The translations under genes were made by a program, and so were the position numbers. A model generated the notes under the pieces. It did not search any database. It was not told the origin of the DNA and saw only the letters and a list, made by a program, of their open reading frames with translations. This document shows positions 40,491 to 49,667 of a stretch of DNA of 52,319 nt, piece by piece. Location: the NCBI RefSeq assembly GCF_006539945.1, contig NZ_BJNZ01000034.1:1-52319 (forward strand). The letters are read 5' to 3'. Positions within the stretch are counted from its first letter, which is position 1; the number at the start of each line of letters is the position of its first letter. The DNA is from Cellulosimicrobium cellulans. Its GTDB lineage: Bacteria > Actinomycetota > Actinomycetes > Actinomycetales > Cellulomonadaceae.

Positions 40491-40528
40491 GGTCGCGTGG
40501 TCGTGCCGGGCGGCACGACCACGCGACC
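40491..40528 (-). terminator. strong hairpin between binding-protein gene and GH42
   Basis: A perfect 17-bp stem (40491-40507 with 40512-40528), 4-nt loop, 11 nt beyond the binding-protein stop. A second stem GGCGGCGC/GCGCCGCC lies at 40462-40480. Likely partial termination in a longer operon. Confidence 0.75.
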
Positions 40529-40539
40529 GTGGGGGCAGG

Positions 40540-41880
40540 TCACTCGTTGACGGTGAAGCCCTGCTCGGCGCCGTACTTCGCGGACGCGTCCTGCCAGGCC
40601 TTCAGGCCGTCGGCGAGGGTCGTGCCCGAGACGTACGCCTGGCCGACCGTGTCGTTGAAGATCGAGTTCGCGTAGACCTGGAAGGGCAGGTACGACCAGC
40701 CCTCGACGACGTCGGACGCCGACTGCGCGAGGACCTCGTTGATCTTCTGGCCGCCGAAGTACTCGGACTCGTAGCCCTGGAACTCGTCGGACTCCAGCTC
40801 GGCCGTCGTGGCCGGGAACGCGCCGCCGTCGACGCGCGCCTGCACGCCGTCGCCCGCGTTCGCGTACTCGAGGAAGCCGTAGGCGAGCGCCTGGTTCGTG
40901 CTCGCGGCCGGGACGGACAGCGCGGAGCCGCCGTTCTCGGCGCTCGCGGACGCGCCCTCCTCCCACTGCGGGAGCGGGGCGACGCGCCACTTGCCGGCGC
41001 CGTCGGGCACGCCCGACTCGAGGTTCGCGGGCATCCACGCGCCGATCGCGAGCGTCGCGATGGTGCCGTTGCCGAGGCCCTGGTACCACTCGTCGCTCCA
41101 CGAGCTGACCGGCGCGAGCAGGTCCTCGTCGATGAGCGTCTGCCAGGTCTCGGCGAACTTCGTGCTGCCCTCGTCCGCGAGGTCGATGGTCACGTCGGTG
41201 CCGTCGACCTGGAACGGCTGGCCGCCGGCCTGCCAGATGAGGGAGGTCGTGAAGCCCGCGTCGCCCGTGTCGTTCGTGATGTAGACGTTCGGGTCGGCCG
41301 CGTGCAGGGCGCGCGCAGCCTCGACGAAGCCGTCCCACGTCGTCGGCACCTCGATGCCGTGCTGCGTGAAGACCTCCTCGTTGTAGAAGAGGGCCATGGG
41401 GCCGGAGTCCATGGGCAGGCCGTAGATGCCCTCGCCCTGCTGGACCGCGCTCCACGGGCCGGGCGTGAACGTCCCGTCGAGCTCGTCGGCGCCGAACGAG
41501 GACAGGTCGGCGACGGCGTCCGAGAGCGCGAACTGCGGGAGCGCGTAGTACTCGACCTGCGCGACGTCGGGCACGCCCTTGCCGGCCGCGATCGCGTTCT
41601 GGAGCGCCGTGTACTGGTCGTTGCCGGTGCCGGCGTTGACGAGCTCGACGTCGACGTTCGGGTACTTCGCCTCGAAGTCGGTGACGACCTGCTCGAGCGT
41701 GGGCTCCCAGGCCCACACCGTGAGGCTGCCGCCCTCCTCGAGAGCCGCCGCGACGTCGTCGGCCGAGCCGGCGTCCGCGCCGGAGTCGTTGCCGCCGCCG
41801 GAGCTGCAGGCGGCCAGGGCCAGCGCGACGACGCCGGTGGCGGCGACGGCGCGCAGGGCGCGGGTGGTACGGATGGACAT
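40540..41880 (-). CDS. extracellular sugar-binding lipoprotein, solute-binding family 1
   Basis: 446 residues. ATG 41880 has GAGAGGA 7-8 nt upstream; an in-frame GTG five codons earlier is less likely. Lipobox LAAC (Cys about 25) is followed by a Ser/Gly linker. The mature protein shows LTVWAWEPTLEQVVTDFEAK, then VPDVAQVEYYALPQ, YNEEVFTQHGIEVPTTWDGF and LAIGAWMPAN, as in oligosaccharide-binding proteins. It delivers sugar to the permeases encoded upstream (next two entries). Galacto-oligosaccharides are the inferred ligand from GH30/GH42 context. Confidence 0.93.
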   Translation of the reverse strand: MSIRTTRALRAVAATGVVALALAACSSGGGNDSGADAGSADDVAAALEEGGSLTVWAWEPTLEQVVTDFEAKYPNVDVELVNAGTGNDQYTALQNAIAAGKGVPDVAQVEYYALPQFALSDAVADLSSFGADELDGTFTPGPWSAVQQGEGIYGLPMDSGPMALFYNEEVFTQHGIEVPTTWDGFVEAARALHAADPNVYITNDTGDAGFTTSLIWQAGGQPFQVDGTDVTIDLADEGSTKFAETWQTLIDEDLLAPVSSWSDEWYQGLGNGTIATLAIGAWMPANLESGVPDGAGKWRVAPLPQWEEGASASAENGGSALSVPAASTNQALAYGFLEYANAGDGVQARVDGGAFPATTAELESDEFQGYESEYFGGQKINEVLAQSASDVVEGWSYLPFQVYANSIFNDTVGQAYVSGTTLADGLKAWQDASAKYGAEQGFTVNE

Positions 41881-41980
41881 GAGGGTTCCTCTCACTTCGT
41901 CGTCAGACGGATCGGGCGGGGTGGGGTCGGGGGGCCGGTGACCGGGCGGGCCGCGCAGGAGCGGGCGCCCGGGCGGCGGG

Positions 41981-42937
41981 TCACTCCTTGACGGACCCGG
42001 CCGCGAGGCCGGACTGCCAGTAGCGCTGGAGGAGCAGGAAGGCGGCGACGAGCGGGAGGATCGTCAGCAGCGAACCGGTGATCACGAGGTCGAAGATCGC
42101 CTCGCCGCCGGCGGTCGCGGCCTGCGCGTTCCACGCGTTGAGGCCGAGCGTCAGGGGGTACCAGTCGGGGTCCTTGAGCATGATCAGCGGCAGGAAGTAG
42201 TTGTTCCAGGTCGCGACCATGGTGAAGAGCAGGACGGTGACGATCCCGGGGGCGAGCAGGGGCAGGGAGACCTGGAAGAACGTGCGGCCCTCGCTCGAGC
42301 CGTCCATGCGCGCGGCCTCGAGCAGCTCCGTCGGGATCGACTCGGCCGCGAACACCCACATGAGGTAGAGGCCGAACGGCGAGATGAGCGACGGGATGAT
42401 GACGGCCCACGGGGTGTTGGTGAGGCCCATCTGGCTGAACATGAGGAAGGTCGGGACGGCGAGCGCGGTGCCCGGGACGGCGACCGCGCCGATGACGGTC
42501 GCGAAGACTCCGCGCTTGCCCGGGAAGTCGAACTTGGCGAGCGCGTAGCCGCCGAGCACGGCCAGGAAGGTCGCGCCGCCGGCCCCGAGCACGACGTACA
42601 GGAGCGTGTTGGCGAACCAGCGGCCGAAGATGCCGTCGTCGTAGGTCAGCGTGCGCGCGATGTTGTCGAACAGCGCGAAGTCACCGCTGAACCAGAGCCC
42701 GAACGAGGAGAACAGGCTCGACTGCGTCTTGGACGCGTTGACGACGAGCCAGAACAGCGGCACGAGCGCGTAGAGCAGGACGATCCCGGCCAGGACGGTC
42801 ATGAGGACGCTGCGGCGCGGGCGGGCGACGCTGTGCGGGGCGCGCGAGCGCAGGCGCACGGGCTTGCGCGTCGTGGCGCTCGTCGTCGTGCGGGACGCGG
42901 CGGGGACCGCCGGGGTCGAGGGGGTCGTGGCGGTCAT
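41981..42937 (-). CDS. carbohydrate ABC transporter permease, MalG type
   Basis: 318 residues, starting 2 nt after the MalF-type stop. A Thr/Arg-rich N-terminal tail precedes the first span (MTVLAGIVLLYALVPLFWLV). The EAA motif is LEAARMDGSSEGRTFFQVSL. The C-terminus RYWQSGLAAGSVKE is typical of the group. No ATPase is encoded in the locus, again implying a shared ATPase. Confidence 0.93.
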   Translation of the reverse strand: MTATTPSTPAVPAASRTTTSATTRKPVRLRSRAPHSVARPRRSVLMTVLAGIVLLYALVPLFWLVVNASKTQSSLFSSFGLWFSGDFALFDNIARTLTYDDGIFGRWFANTLLYVVLGAGGATFLAVLGGYALAKFDFPGKRGVFATVIGAVAVPGTALAVPTFLMFSQMGLTNTPWAVIIPSLISPFGLYLMWVFAAESIPTELLEAARMDGSSEGRTFFQVSLPLLAPGIVTVLLFTMVATWNNYFLPLIMLKDPDWYPLTLGLNAWNAQAATAGGEAIFDLVITGSLLTILPLVAAFLLLQRYWQSGLAAGSVKE

Positions 42938-42939
42938 CG

Positions 42940-43878
42940 TCAGGCCTCCTTGCGCATGCCGCGCAGCTGGACGACGTAGGCCACGATCATCGTGAGGACG
43001 CCCATGATGATGGCGACGGTCGCCGAGTAGTTGTACTGCTGGCCGGAGAACGACAGCGAGTACGCGTACAGGTTCGGGGTGAAGTACGTCGTGATGGCGT
43101 TCGGCGCGAGGCTCTGCAGGATGCTCGGCTCGTTGAAGAGCTGGAACGAGCCGATGATCGAGAAGATCGTGGCGATGACGAGCGAGCCGCGGATCGCGGG
43201 GATCTTGATGGCCCGCACGACCTGCCACTGGGACGCCCCGTCGAGCTCGGCCGCCTCGTAGAGCGACGTGGGCACGACGCGCAGCGCCGAGTAGAAGATG
43301 AGCATGTTGTAGCCCACGAACTCCCAGGTCACGATGTTGCCGATCGACAGCAGCACCCAGTCCGGGGACAGCGGGTTCGCGATCGACGTCCCGAGAGCGT
43401 CGTTGATGTTCGCGACGAGGCCGAACCGCGTCCCGTACATGAATCCCCACATGAGCGTCGCGACGACGGCCGGGACGGCGTAGGGGAGGAAGATCGAGAT
43501 CCGGAAGAAGTTGCGCCCGTAGAGGCGCCCGGAGTCGATCGCGAGCGCGACGAGCAGGGCGATGCCGAGCATGATGGGCACCTGGACCACGAGGAACAGT
43601 CCGACGCGCGAGACGCCCGACCAGAACTGCGGGTCGGAGAACGCGCGGGCGTAGTTCTCGAACCCGACGAACTGCGTGCCGCCCACCATCTGGGTGCGGA
43701 ACAGGCTGAGGTAGATCGAGTAGGCGATCGGCGCGAGGAACACGAGCGCGAAGACCGCCATGAACGGCCCCACGAAGCCCCATCCGGTCCACGAGCGTCG
43801 TCGGCGCCGGGGCGGGAGGGACGAAGGAGCGCCGACCGGTGGCCGGTGCCCTGCCACGGGTGGGGACGTCGTCGTCAT
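42940..43878 (-). CDS. carbohydrate ABC transporter permease, MalF type
   Basis: 312 residues from ATG 43878 with CGAGGA upstream; ATG 43896 would add six residues. The first span is GWGFVGPFMAVFALVFLAPI and the EAA motif YEAAELDGASQWQVVRAIKI. It is the first gene of the minus-strand operon permease-permease-binding protein-(hairpin)-GH42. The operon starts next to paired operators shared with the divergent LacI gene. Confidence 0.92.
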   Translation of the reverse strand: MTTTSPPVAGHRPPVGAPSSLPPRRRRRSWTGWGFVGPFMAVFALVFLAPIAYSIYLSLFRTQMVGGTQFVGFENYARAFSDPQFWSGVSRVGLFLVVQVPIMLGIALLVALAIDSGRLYGRNFFRISIFLPYAVPAVVATLMWGFMYGTRFGLVANINDALGTSIANPLSPDWVLLSIGNIVTWEFVGYNMLIFYSALRVVPTSLYEAAELDGASQWQVVRAIKIPAIRGSLVIATIFSIIGSFQLFNEPSILQSLAPNAITTYFTPNLYAYSLSFSGQQYNYSATVAIIMGVLTMIVAYVVQLRGMRKEA

Positions 43879-43925
43879 GCTGGGGGTCCTCGTCATCGGG
43901 GGACGGCGACGTCGGTCGTCGCCGG

Positions 43926-43974
43926 TGTTTGCGTAAACATGAGCATGGCACGAGGTTCGGTGTTTACGCAAACA
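43926..43974. promoter_or_regulatory. paired LacI operators between importer operon and lacI gene
   Basis: TGTTTGCGTAAACA (43926-43939) and TGTTTACGCAAACA (43961-43974) are exact reverse complements of each other, each a near-perfect palindrome, with centres 35 bp apart. The position between divergent genes suits control of both by the LacI protein encoded at 44054. Confidence 0.8.
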
Positions 43975-44053
43975 TCGCCTACGCTGGTCCGTGACCGGCC
44001 ACGATGTCGGTCCGGCCCAGGTACTGTGCCGACACCACGAGGACGAGGACGCC

Positions 44054-45121
44054 ATGACCGACGGGCTCGACGACGAGACCCCCGCCCTGACGCGCACCGG
44101 GGGAGCTGCCGTCCGCACGGCACGGCGCGTCTCGATGGCCGACGTCGCACGCGTCGCCGGGGTCTCCGCGCAGACCGTCTCCCGCGTCTCCAACGGGCAC
44201 CCGGGCGTCGTCGAGGCGACGCGCTCGCGCGTGCTCGAGGCCATGACCGAGCTCGGCTACCGGCCCAACAGCGCCGCCCGTGCGCTCAAGAGCGGCTCCT
44301 TCCGCACCATCGGCGTCATCCTCTTCTCGCTCGCGACCACGGGGAACGTCCGCACGCTCGAGGCCATCGCGACGTCCGCTGCCGTCGAGGGCTACGCCAT
44401 CACCGTCATCCCCGTCGCCGCGCCGACGCAGGACGGCGTGCACGGCGCGTTCACGCGCCTGGGCGAGCTCGCCGTCGACGCGATCATCCTGCTCATGGAG
44501 GTCCACCTCCTCGACGTCGCGCGCGTCAGCCTGCCGCCCGGCGTCCAGGTCGTCGTCGCGGACTCCGACGCGGGCGAGAGCTATGCCGTCGTGGACACCG
44601 ACCAGGCCGACGGCACGCGCCAGGCCGTGCAGCACCTGCTCGACCTTGGCCACGAGACGGTGCACCACCTCGCCGGCCCCGCGCTCTCGTTCGCGGCAGA
44701 GCGCCGCACCTCCGCCTGGCGCGCCACGCTCGAGGAGGCCGGGCGCGACGTGCCGCCCATCGAGCGGGGCGACTGGTCGCCGTCGTCCGGTTACGAGGCC
44801 GGGCTGCGCCTCGCGCAGCGCGGCGACGTCACCGCGGTCTTCGTCGCCAACGACCAGATGGCCCTCGGGCTCGTGCGCGCCCTGCACGACTCGGGCCGGC
44901 GCGTACCCGAGGACGTGAGCGTCGTCGGGTTCGACGACCTGCCCGAGTCCAGCGAGTTCCTGCCCCCGCTCACGACGGTCCACCAGGACTTCGCCGAGGT
45001 CGGACGTCGGCTCGTCGAGCAGGTGCTCCGACAGGTCCGCGAGGGCGTCTACGAGACCGGCACCCGCCTCGTCCCGACCCGCCTCGTCGAGCGCGCGAGC
45101 ACCGCCCCGCCCCCGAGGTAG
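44054..45121 (+). CDS. LacI-family transcriptional regulator
   Basis: 355 residues. ATG 44054 follows GAGGACGAGGA. HTH SMADVARVAGVSAQTVSRVS, hinge LGYRPNSAARALKSG, effector domain with TAVFVANDQMALGLVRALHD and VVGFDDLPESSEFLPPLTTV. Divergent from the galacto-oligosaccharide importer with ideal operators between, so it is the likely repressor of that operon and itself. Galactose or a galactoside is the probable inducer. Its last sense codon and TAG stop (AGG TAG) are the first bases of a 21-bp repeat array. Confidence 0.93.
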   Translation: MTDGLDDETPALTRTGGAAVRTARRVSMADVARVAGVSAQTVSRVSNGHPGVVEATRSRVLEAMTELGYRPNSAARALKSGSFRTIGVILFSLATTGNVRTLEAIATSAAVEGYAITVIPVAAPTQDGVHGAFTRLGELAVDAIILLMEVHLLDVARVSLPPGVQVVVADSDAGESYAVVDTDQADGTRQAVQHLLDLGHETVHHLAGPALSFAAERRTSAWRATLEEAGRDVPPIERGDWSPSSGYEAGLRLAQRGDVTAVFVANDQMALGLVRALHDSGRRVPEDVSVVGFDDLPESSEFLPPLTTVHQDFAEVGRRLVEQVLRQVREGVYETGTRLVPTRLVERASTAPPPR

Positions 45122-45449
45122 AACCCTGGTCGCGCGAGGTAGAGCCCTGGTCGCGCGAGGTAGAGCCCTGGTCGCGCGAGGTAGAGCCGTGGTCGCGCGA
45201 GGTAGAGCCGTGGTTGCGCGAGGTAGAGCCGTGGTCACGTTGCCCGACGGCGGTCTGGTCACCTGGGGTGGTCGGGGTGGGTGGTGGTGCGAAGGGGCGT
45301 AAGAGCCGCGCTCCGAGAACCCCCTACCCGAAAGACCACGGTGACGGCGCGGCAGCCCTGAGCACCGAGACCACCCCCGCCGCGGACCCGACCACGCGCG
45401 TGAGACCCGACCAGGTTCTACCTCGCGTGACCAGGGATCTGCCTCGGCG
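45115..45449. repeat. 21-bp tandem repeat element, copy 3, with inverted units
   Basis: Six tandem plus-strand units (45115-45240, GAGGTAGAGCC then TGGTCGCGC with small changes) are followed by the 54-bp tail (45237-45290) shared with copy 1. Two decayed inverted units lie at 45409-45449. The region separates the converging LacI and ROK genes, and no gene is evident in 45122-45455. The two orientations could fold into a long hairpin and act as a bidirectional terminator. Confidence 0.87.
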
Positions 45450-45455
45450 AACGGG

Positions 45456-46685
45456 TCAGTCGTCCGCGACCCAGGCGCTCGGGTCCTCGACGACGGCGCG
45501 CAGGACCTCGCGCGCGCCGCCGGTGAGGGCCGCGTGGTCGCCGACCGGGGCGGGGAGGAGGACGACGTCCGTCCACGGGGCGGCGAGGACGCGCGTGCGC
45601 AGCTCGGCCTCGGCCGCGGCGCGCAGGTACGGCAGGAGCGCGGGGTAGATGCCGCCGAGCAGGACCGTGTCGATGTCGACGAGGTTCACGTAGTCGGCGA
45701 GCGCGCTGCCGAGCGCGGTCCCGGCCTGCTCGACGACGGCGAGCGCGGCGGGCTCCGCGGCGTCGAGCGCGGCGACGAGCGTCTCGGTGGGGGCGTCGAC
45801 CGGAAGTCCCGCCCCGCGCAGGAGCGCGTCCTTGCCCGCGTACTGCTCGAGGCAGCCGGTCGCGCCGCAGCGGCAGCGCGGGCCGCGCGGGTCCACGACG
45901 ACGTGCCCGACCTCGCCCGTCCAGCCGTGGCGACCGTGGAAGAGCCGGCGGTCGACGACGATCGCGGAGCCGATGCCGACGTCGCCGGACACGTAGAGGT
46001 AGGTCGACGGCGCAGGGTCCGAGGCGTCGTCGGGCACGACGCCGCGGCTCGCCTGGGCGAGCGCGGCGAGCTTGGCCTCGTTGCCGATCTCGACGGCGAC
46101 GTCGGGGCCGAGCCCGAGGAGTCGGACGGGGTCGAGGTGGGACCAGCCGAGGTTGGGCGCGACCTCGAGCCGCCCGGCGCGCGTGTCGACGAGGCCGGGG
46201 AGGGCGAGGCGGGCTCCCGCGACCGTCATGCCGTCGGCGCGGACGGCCGTGAGGAGGTCCTGCGCGATGCGCCCGAGCCGGGCGAGCACCTCGGCGGGGT
46301 CGCTGTCGTGCAGGTCGTCCGGGTCGACGTGCTCGGCGACGACGGCGCCGGTGAGGTCGAGCACGCGGCCGCCGAGGTAGTCGACGTTCACCTCGAGGCC
46401 GAGCCCGACGAGGGAGCGCGGTGCGGGCGCGAGGGGGACGGCGGGCCGTCCGGCGCGCTGCGGGGTCGCCGGCGGGAGCTCGGCGACGATGCCCGCGGCG
46501 ACGAGCCGGTCGACGAGGGTCGAGACGGTCGCCCGCGTGAGGCCGCTCGCCGCGGCGATGTCGGCGCGCGAGCAGGGCTGGGCGGACTCGAAGACCGCGC
46601 GGGCTACGAGGGCGAGGTTGTGCTCGCGCAGCGTGGCCTGCCGGGCTGCTGGGGGACCCGTGCGGGTCGCGACGCTGCGGTTCAC
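45456..46685 (-). CDS. ROK-family transcriptional regulator, probable xylose repressor
   Basis: 409 residues from GTG 46685 (AAGG 8 nt upstream); an ATG at 46721 would add 12 residues but overlaps the operator. The N-terminal winged HTH is CSRADIAAASGLTRATVSTL. The ROK sugar-kinase-like domain has GEVGHVVVDP and the zinc motif CRCGATGCLEQYAG. ATP-binding residues of true kinases are not clear, so it is a regulator. Divergent from xylA with a palindromic operator over the xylA -10, it fits XylR, relieved by xylose. Confidence 0.9.
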   Translation of the reverse strand: MNRSVATRTGPPAARQATLREHNLALVARAVFESAQPCSRADIAAASGLTRATVSTLVDRLVAAGIVAELPPATPQRAGRPAVPLAPAPRSLVGLGLEVNVDYLGGRVLDLTGAVVAEHVDPDDLHDSDPAEVLARLGRIAQDLLTAVRADGMTVAGARLALPGLVDTRAGRLEVAPNLGWSHLDPVRLLGLGPDVAVEIGNEAKLAALAQASRGVVPDDASDPAPSTYLYVSGDVGIGSAIVVDRRLFHGRHGWTGEVGHVVVDPRGPRCRCGATGCLEQYAGKDALLRGAGLPVDAPTETLVAALDAAEPAALAVVEQAGTALGSALADYVNLVDIDTVLLGGIYPALLPYLRAAAEAELRTRVLAAPWTDVVLLPAPVGDHAALTGGAREVLRAVVEDPSAWVADD

Positions 46686-46689
46686 GGTC

Positions 46690-46724
46690 TTGACCTTACC
46701 GACCCGGGCGGATAAGTTCATCCG
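46690..46724 (+). promoter_or_regulatory. xylA promoter with ROK operator
   Basis: -35 TTGACC (46690-46695), 17-nt spacer, -10 TAAGTT (46713-46718). The near-palindrome CGGATAAGTTCATCCG (46709-46724) covers the -10 and start site, placed for repression. The leader to the xylA GTG is about 63 nt. Confidence 0.7.
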
Positions 46725-46787
46725 TAAGACAAAAATAGGCCGTCGACGCGACGATCGCGTCACGGCCCTCTCGACGAGGAGACCACC

Positions 46788-47969
46788 GTGGCCGACGAGA
46801 CCACTCAGGACATCAACTTCTCCTTCGGTCTGTGGACCGTGGGCTGGACCGCGCAGGACCAGTTCGGCAGCGCGAGCCGTCCCGCGCTCGACCCGGCCGA
46901 GTCCGTGCGCCGTCTGGCCGACCTCGGCGCGTGGGGCTTCACGTTCCACGACGACGACGTCGTGCCGTTCGGCGCGGACGACGCCGAGCGCACCAAGCGC
47001 CTCGACGCGGTGCGCCAGGCCGCGCAGGACACGGGCCTCGTCATCGAGATGGTGACGACGAACCTGTTCAGCCACCCCGTGTTCAAGGACGGCGGCCTCA
47101 CGTCGAACGACCGCGGCGTGCGCCGCTACGCGCTGCGCAAGGTGCTGCGCAACGTCGACCTCACGGCCGAGCTGGGCGCCAAGACGTTCGTCATGTGGGG
47201 TGGCCGCGAGGGCACCGAGTACGACGGCGCCAAGGACCTGCACTCCGCGCACGAGCGCTACGCCGAGGGCCTCGACCTCACCGCGGCGTACATCAAGGAG
47301 AAGGGCTACGACCTCAAGATCGCGCTCGAGCCCAAGCCGAACGAGCCCCGCGGCGACATCTTCCTGCCGACCATCGGCCACGCGCTCGGCCTCATCGCCA
47401 AGCTCGACAACGGCGACATCGTGGGCCTCAACCCGGAGACGGGCCACGAGCAGATGGCGGGCCTCAACTACACGCACGGCCTCGCGCAGGCGCTGTGGGC
47501 GGGCAAGCTCTTCCACATCGACCTCAACGGCCAGCGCTCGATCAAGTTCGACCAGGACCTCGTGTTCGGGCACGGCGACCTGCTCTCGGCGTTCTTCACG
47601 GTCGACCTGCTCGAGAACGGCTTCCCGAACGGCGGCCCCACGTACACGGGTCCGCGCCACTTCGACTACAAGCCGTCGCGCACCGAGAACGAGGTCGGCG
47701 TGTGGGACTCCGCGCGCGCCAACATGGAGACCTACCGTCTGCTCGCGCGCAAGGCCGCGGCGTACCGCGCCGACAGCCGCGTCCAGGAGGCGTTCGCGCA
47801 CTCCGGCGTGTTCGAGCTCGGTCAGTCCACGCTGGGCGAGGGCGAGTCCGTGGCCGACCTCCTCGCGGACCGCAGCGCGTACGAGGAGTTCGACGTCGAC
47901 GCGGCGGCGAACCGCGACTTCGGCTTCGTGCGGCTCAACCAGCTCGCGCTCGAGCACCTGATCGGCTGA
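46788..47969 (+). CDS. xylA: xylose isomerase
   Basis: 393 residues. GTG 46788 follows GAGGAG by 6 nt. A group I (short, actinobacterial) xylose isomerase: [22 protein letters not shown] (catalytic His), [26 protein letters not shown] (metal-ligand Glu), [22 protein letters not shown] and FDYKPSRTE. It converts D-xylose to D-xylulose in the cytoplasm. xylB begins 1 nt after the stop. Control by the divergent ROK protein is inferred from the operator over its promoter. Confidence 0.97.
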   Translation: MADETTQDINFSFGLWTVGWTAQDQFGSASRPALDPAESVRRLADLGAWGFTFHDDDVVPFGADDAERTKRLDAVRQAAQDTGLVIEMVTTNLFSHPVFKDGGLTSNDRGVRRYALRKVLRNVDLTAELGAKTFVMWGGREGTEYDGAKDLHSAHERYAEGLDLTAAYIKEKGYDLKIALEPKPNEPRGDIFLPTIGHALGLIAKLDNGDIVGLNPETGHEQMAGLNYTHGLAQALWAGKLFHIDLNGQRSIKFDQDLVFGHGDLLSAFFTVDLLENGFPNGGPTYTGPRHFDYKPSRTENEVGVWDSARANMETYRLLARKAAAYRADSRVQEAFAHSGVFELGQSTLGEGESVADLLADRSAYEEFDVDAAANRDFGFVRLNQLALEHLIG

Positions 47970-47970
47970 G

Positions 47971-49566
47971 GTGACGACCGACGCCAGGACGTCCGACGCC
48001 GGCGGCGAGCGCACGCTCGTCGCCGGCGTCGACACGTCCACGCAGTCCTGCAAGGTCGTCGTGCGCGACGCCGCGACCGGCGCGCTCGTGCGCACGGGCT
48101 CGGCCAAGCACCCCGACGGCACGGAGGTCCACCCCGACGCCTGGTGGGACGCGTTCCGCGAGGCCGCGTCCGCGGCGGGCGGGCTCGACGACGTCGCGGC
48201 GCTCGCCGTCGGCGGCCAGCAGCACGGCCTCGTCGCGCTCGACGCGGACGGCAAGGTCGTGCGCGACGCGCTCCTGTGGAACGACACGCGCTCGGCCCCG
48301 GCGGCGCGCGACCTGATCCGCGAGCTCGGCGAGGCCCGGCTCGCCGAGGGCGTCCCCGACGCCCACGACCGGGTCGAGTCCGCGACCGAGGCGGGCGCGC
48401 AGGCGTGGGCCGACGCGATCGGGTCCGTGCCGGTCGCGTCGCTCACCGTGACGAAGCTGCGCTGGCTGCGCGACGCCGAGCCGGAGAACGCGGCGCGCGT
48501 CGCCGCCGTCGCGCTGCCGCACGACTGGCTCACGTGGCGCATCGCGGGGTACGGCCCGGCGGGCGACGAGTCCGCGCCGCTCGGCCCGGACCTCGACGCC
48601 CTCGTCACCGACGCGTCCGACGCGTCGGGCACGGGCTACTACGACGCGACGCGGGGCGACGGGCCCGACGGACGGGGCGCCTACCGCCTCGACCTGCTGG
48701 AGCTCGCGTTCGGTCGTACCGACGTCGTGCTGCCGCGCGTCGTCGCTCCCGCCGCGACGGCGGGCGTCGCGCACGCCTCGGTCGCCGGTGCGGTCGTCGA
48801 GGGCGGCACGCTGCTCGGCCCCGGAGCGGGCGACAACGCGGGCGCGGCCCTCGGGCTGGGCATGGTCGCGGGCGACGTCGCGGTGTCGATCGGGACGTCG
48901 GGCGTCGTGTCCGCCGTGACCGACGACCGCACCGCCGACGGCTCAGGCCTCGTCAACGGGTTCTCCGACGCGACGGGCCGGTACCTCCTGCTCGCGGTGA
49001 CGCTCAACGCGAGCCGGGTGCTCGACGCGGCGCGCGCCGTGCTCGGCGTCGACCACGCGGGGCTGTCGCGGCTCGCGCTCGGGGCGCCCCCCGGCGCGGA
49101 CGGGCTCGTGCTCGTGCCGTACCTGGAGGGCGAGCGCATGCCCAACCGGCCCGACGCGTCGGGCACGCTGCACGGCATCCGGCTCGGCACGTCGACGCCG
49201 GAGCACCTCGCGCGCGCGTACGTCGAGGGCATGCTGTGCGGCCTCGCGGACGGGCTCGACGCGCTCCGGGCGCTCGGCGTGCGGGTCGAGCGCGTGCAGC
49301 TCATCGGCGGCGGCGCGCAGTCCGAGGCGGTCCGGCGCATCGCGCCGCAGGTCCTCGGCCTGCCCGTCACGGTCCCCGAGCCCGGGGAGTACGTGGCCGA
49401 CGGCGCCGCGCGCCAGGCGGCGTGGGTCCTCGCCGCGCACGAGGCGGGCGGCTCCGGGGCGGACGTCGCCCCGCCCACCTGGGCCGCGTCGTCGGCCACG
49501 GTGGTCGAGGCCGACCCGGTCCCCGCGATCCGCGAGCAGTACGCGGCGGTGCGCGACCTGGTCTGA
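47971..49566 (+). CDS. xylB: xylulokinase
   Basis: 531 residues from GTG 47971, longer than the usual 480-500; an extra stretch lies about residues 190-230 (Asp/Gly-rich). FGGY kinase signatures: [13 protein letters not shown] (phosphate binding), [49 protein letters not shown] and [20 protein letters not shown]. It phosphorylates D-xylulose to D-xylulose-5-phosphate for the pentose phosphate pathway. Cotranscribed with xylA. A long inverted repeat follows the gene. Confidence 0.95.
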   Translation: MTTDARTSDAGGERTLVAGVDTSTQSCKVVVRDAATGALVRTGSAKHPDGTEVHPDAWWDAFREAASAAGGLDDVAALAVGGQQHGLVALDADGKVVRDALLWNDTRSAPAARDLIRELGEARLAEGVPDAHDRVESATEAGAQAWADAIGSVPVASLTVTKLRWLRDAEPENAARVAAVALPHDWLTWRIAGYGPAGDESAPLGPDLDALVTDASDASGTGYYDATRGDGPDGRGAYRLDLLELAFGRTDVVLPRVVAPAATAGVAHASVAGAVVEGGTLLGPGAGDNAGAALGLGMVAGDVAVSIGTSGVVSAVTDDRTADGSGLVNGFSDATGRYLLLAVTLNASRVLDAARAVLGVDHAGLSRLALGAPPGADGLVLVPYLEGERMPNRPDASGTLHGIRLGTSTPEHLARAYVEGMLCGLADGLDALRALGVRVERVQLIGGGAQSEAVRRIAPQVLGLPVTVPEPGEYVADGAARQAAWVLAAHEAGGSGADVAPPTWAASSATVVEADPVPAIREQYAAVRDLV

Positions 49567-49583
49567 CCCGGACCCACCCCGCT

Positions 49584-49652
49584 CCCCGCTGGGTGCATGA
49601 ATTAGTCGCGTCCGAGGCCCCCGGACGCGACTATTTCATGCACTCAGCGGGG
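49584..49652. repeat. 31-bp imperfect inverted repeat, probable bidirectional terminator
   Basis: Arms 49584-49614 and 49622-49652 pair over 31 bp with two mismatches and a 7-nt loop. The inner part (GTGCATGAA, TAGTCGCGTCCG) is much more AT-rich than its surroundings. It lies between the convergent xylB and small secreted-protein genes. Confidence 0.8.
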
Positions 49653-49667
49653 GCAGGAGGTGGGTGG

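Noticed and set aside
45115-45240. CRISPR array
   Set aside because: Units are directly adjacent with no spacers, unit length is 21 bp and no cas genes are near.
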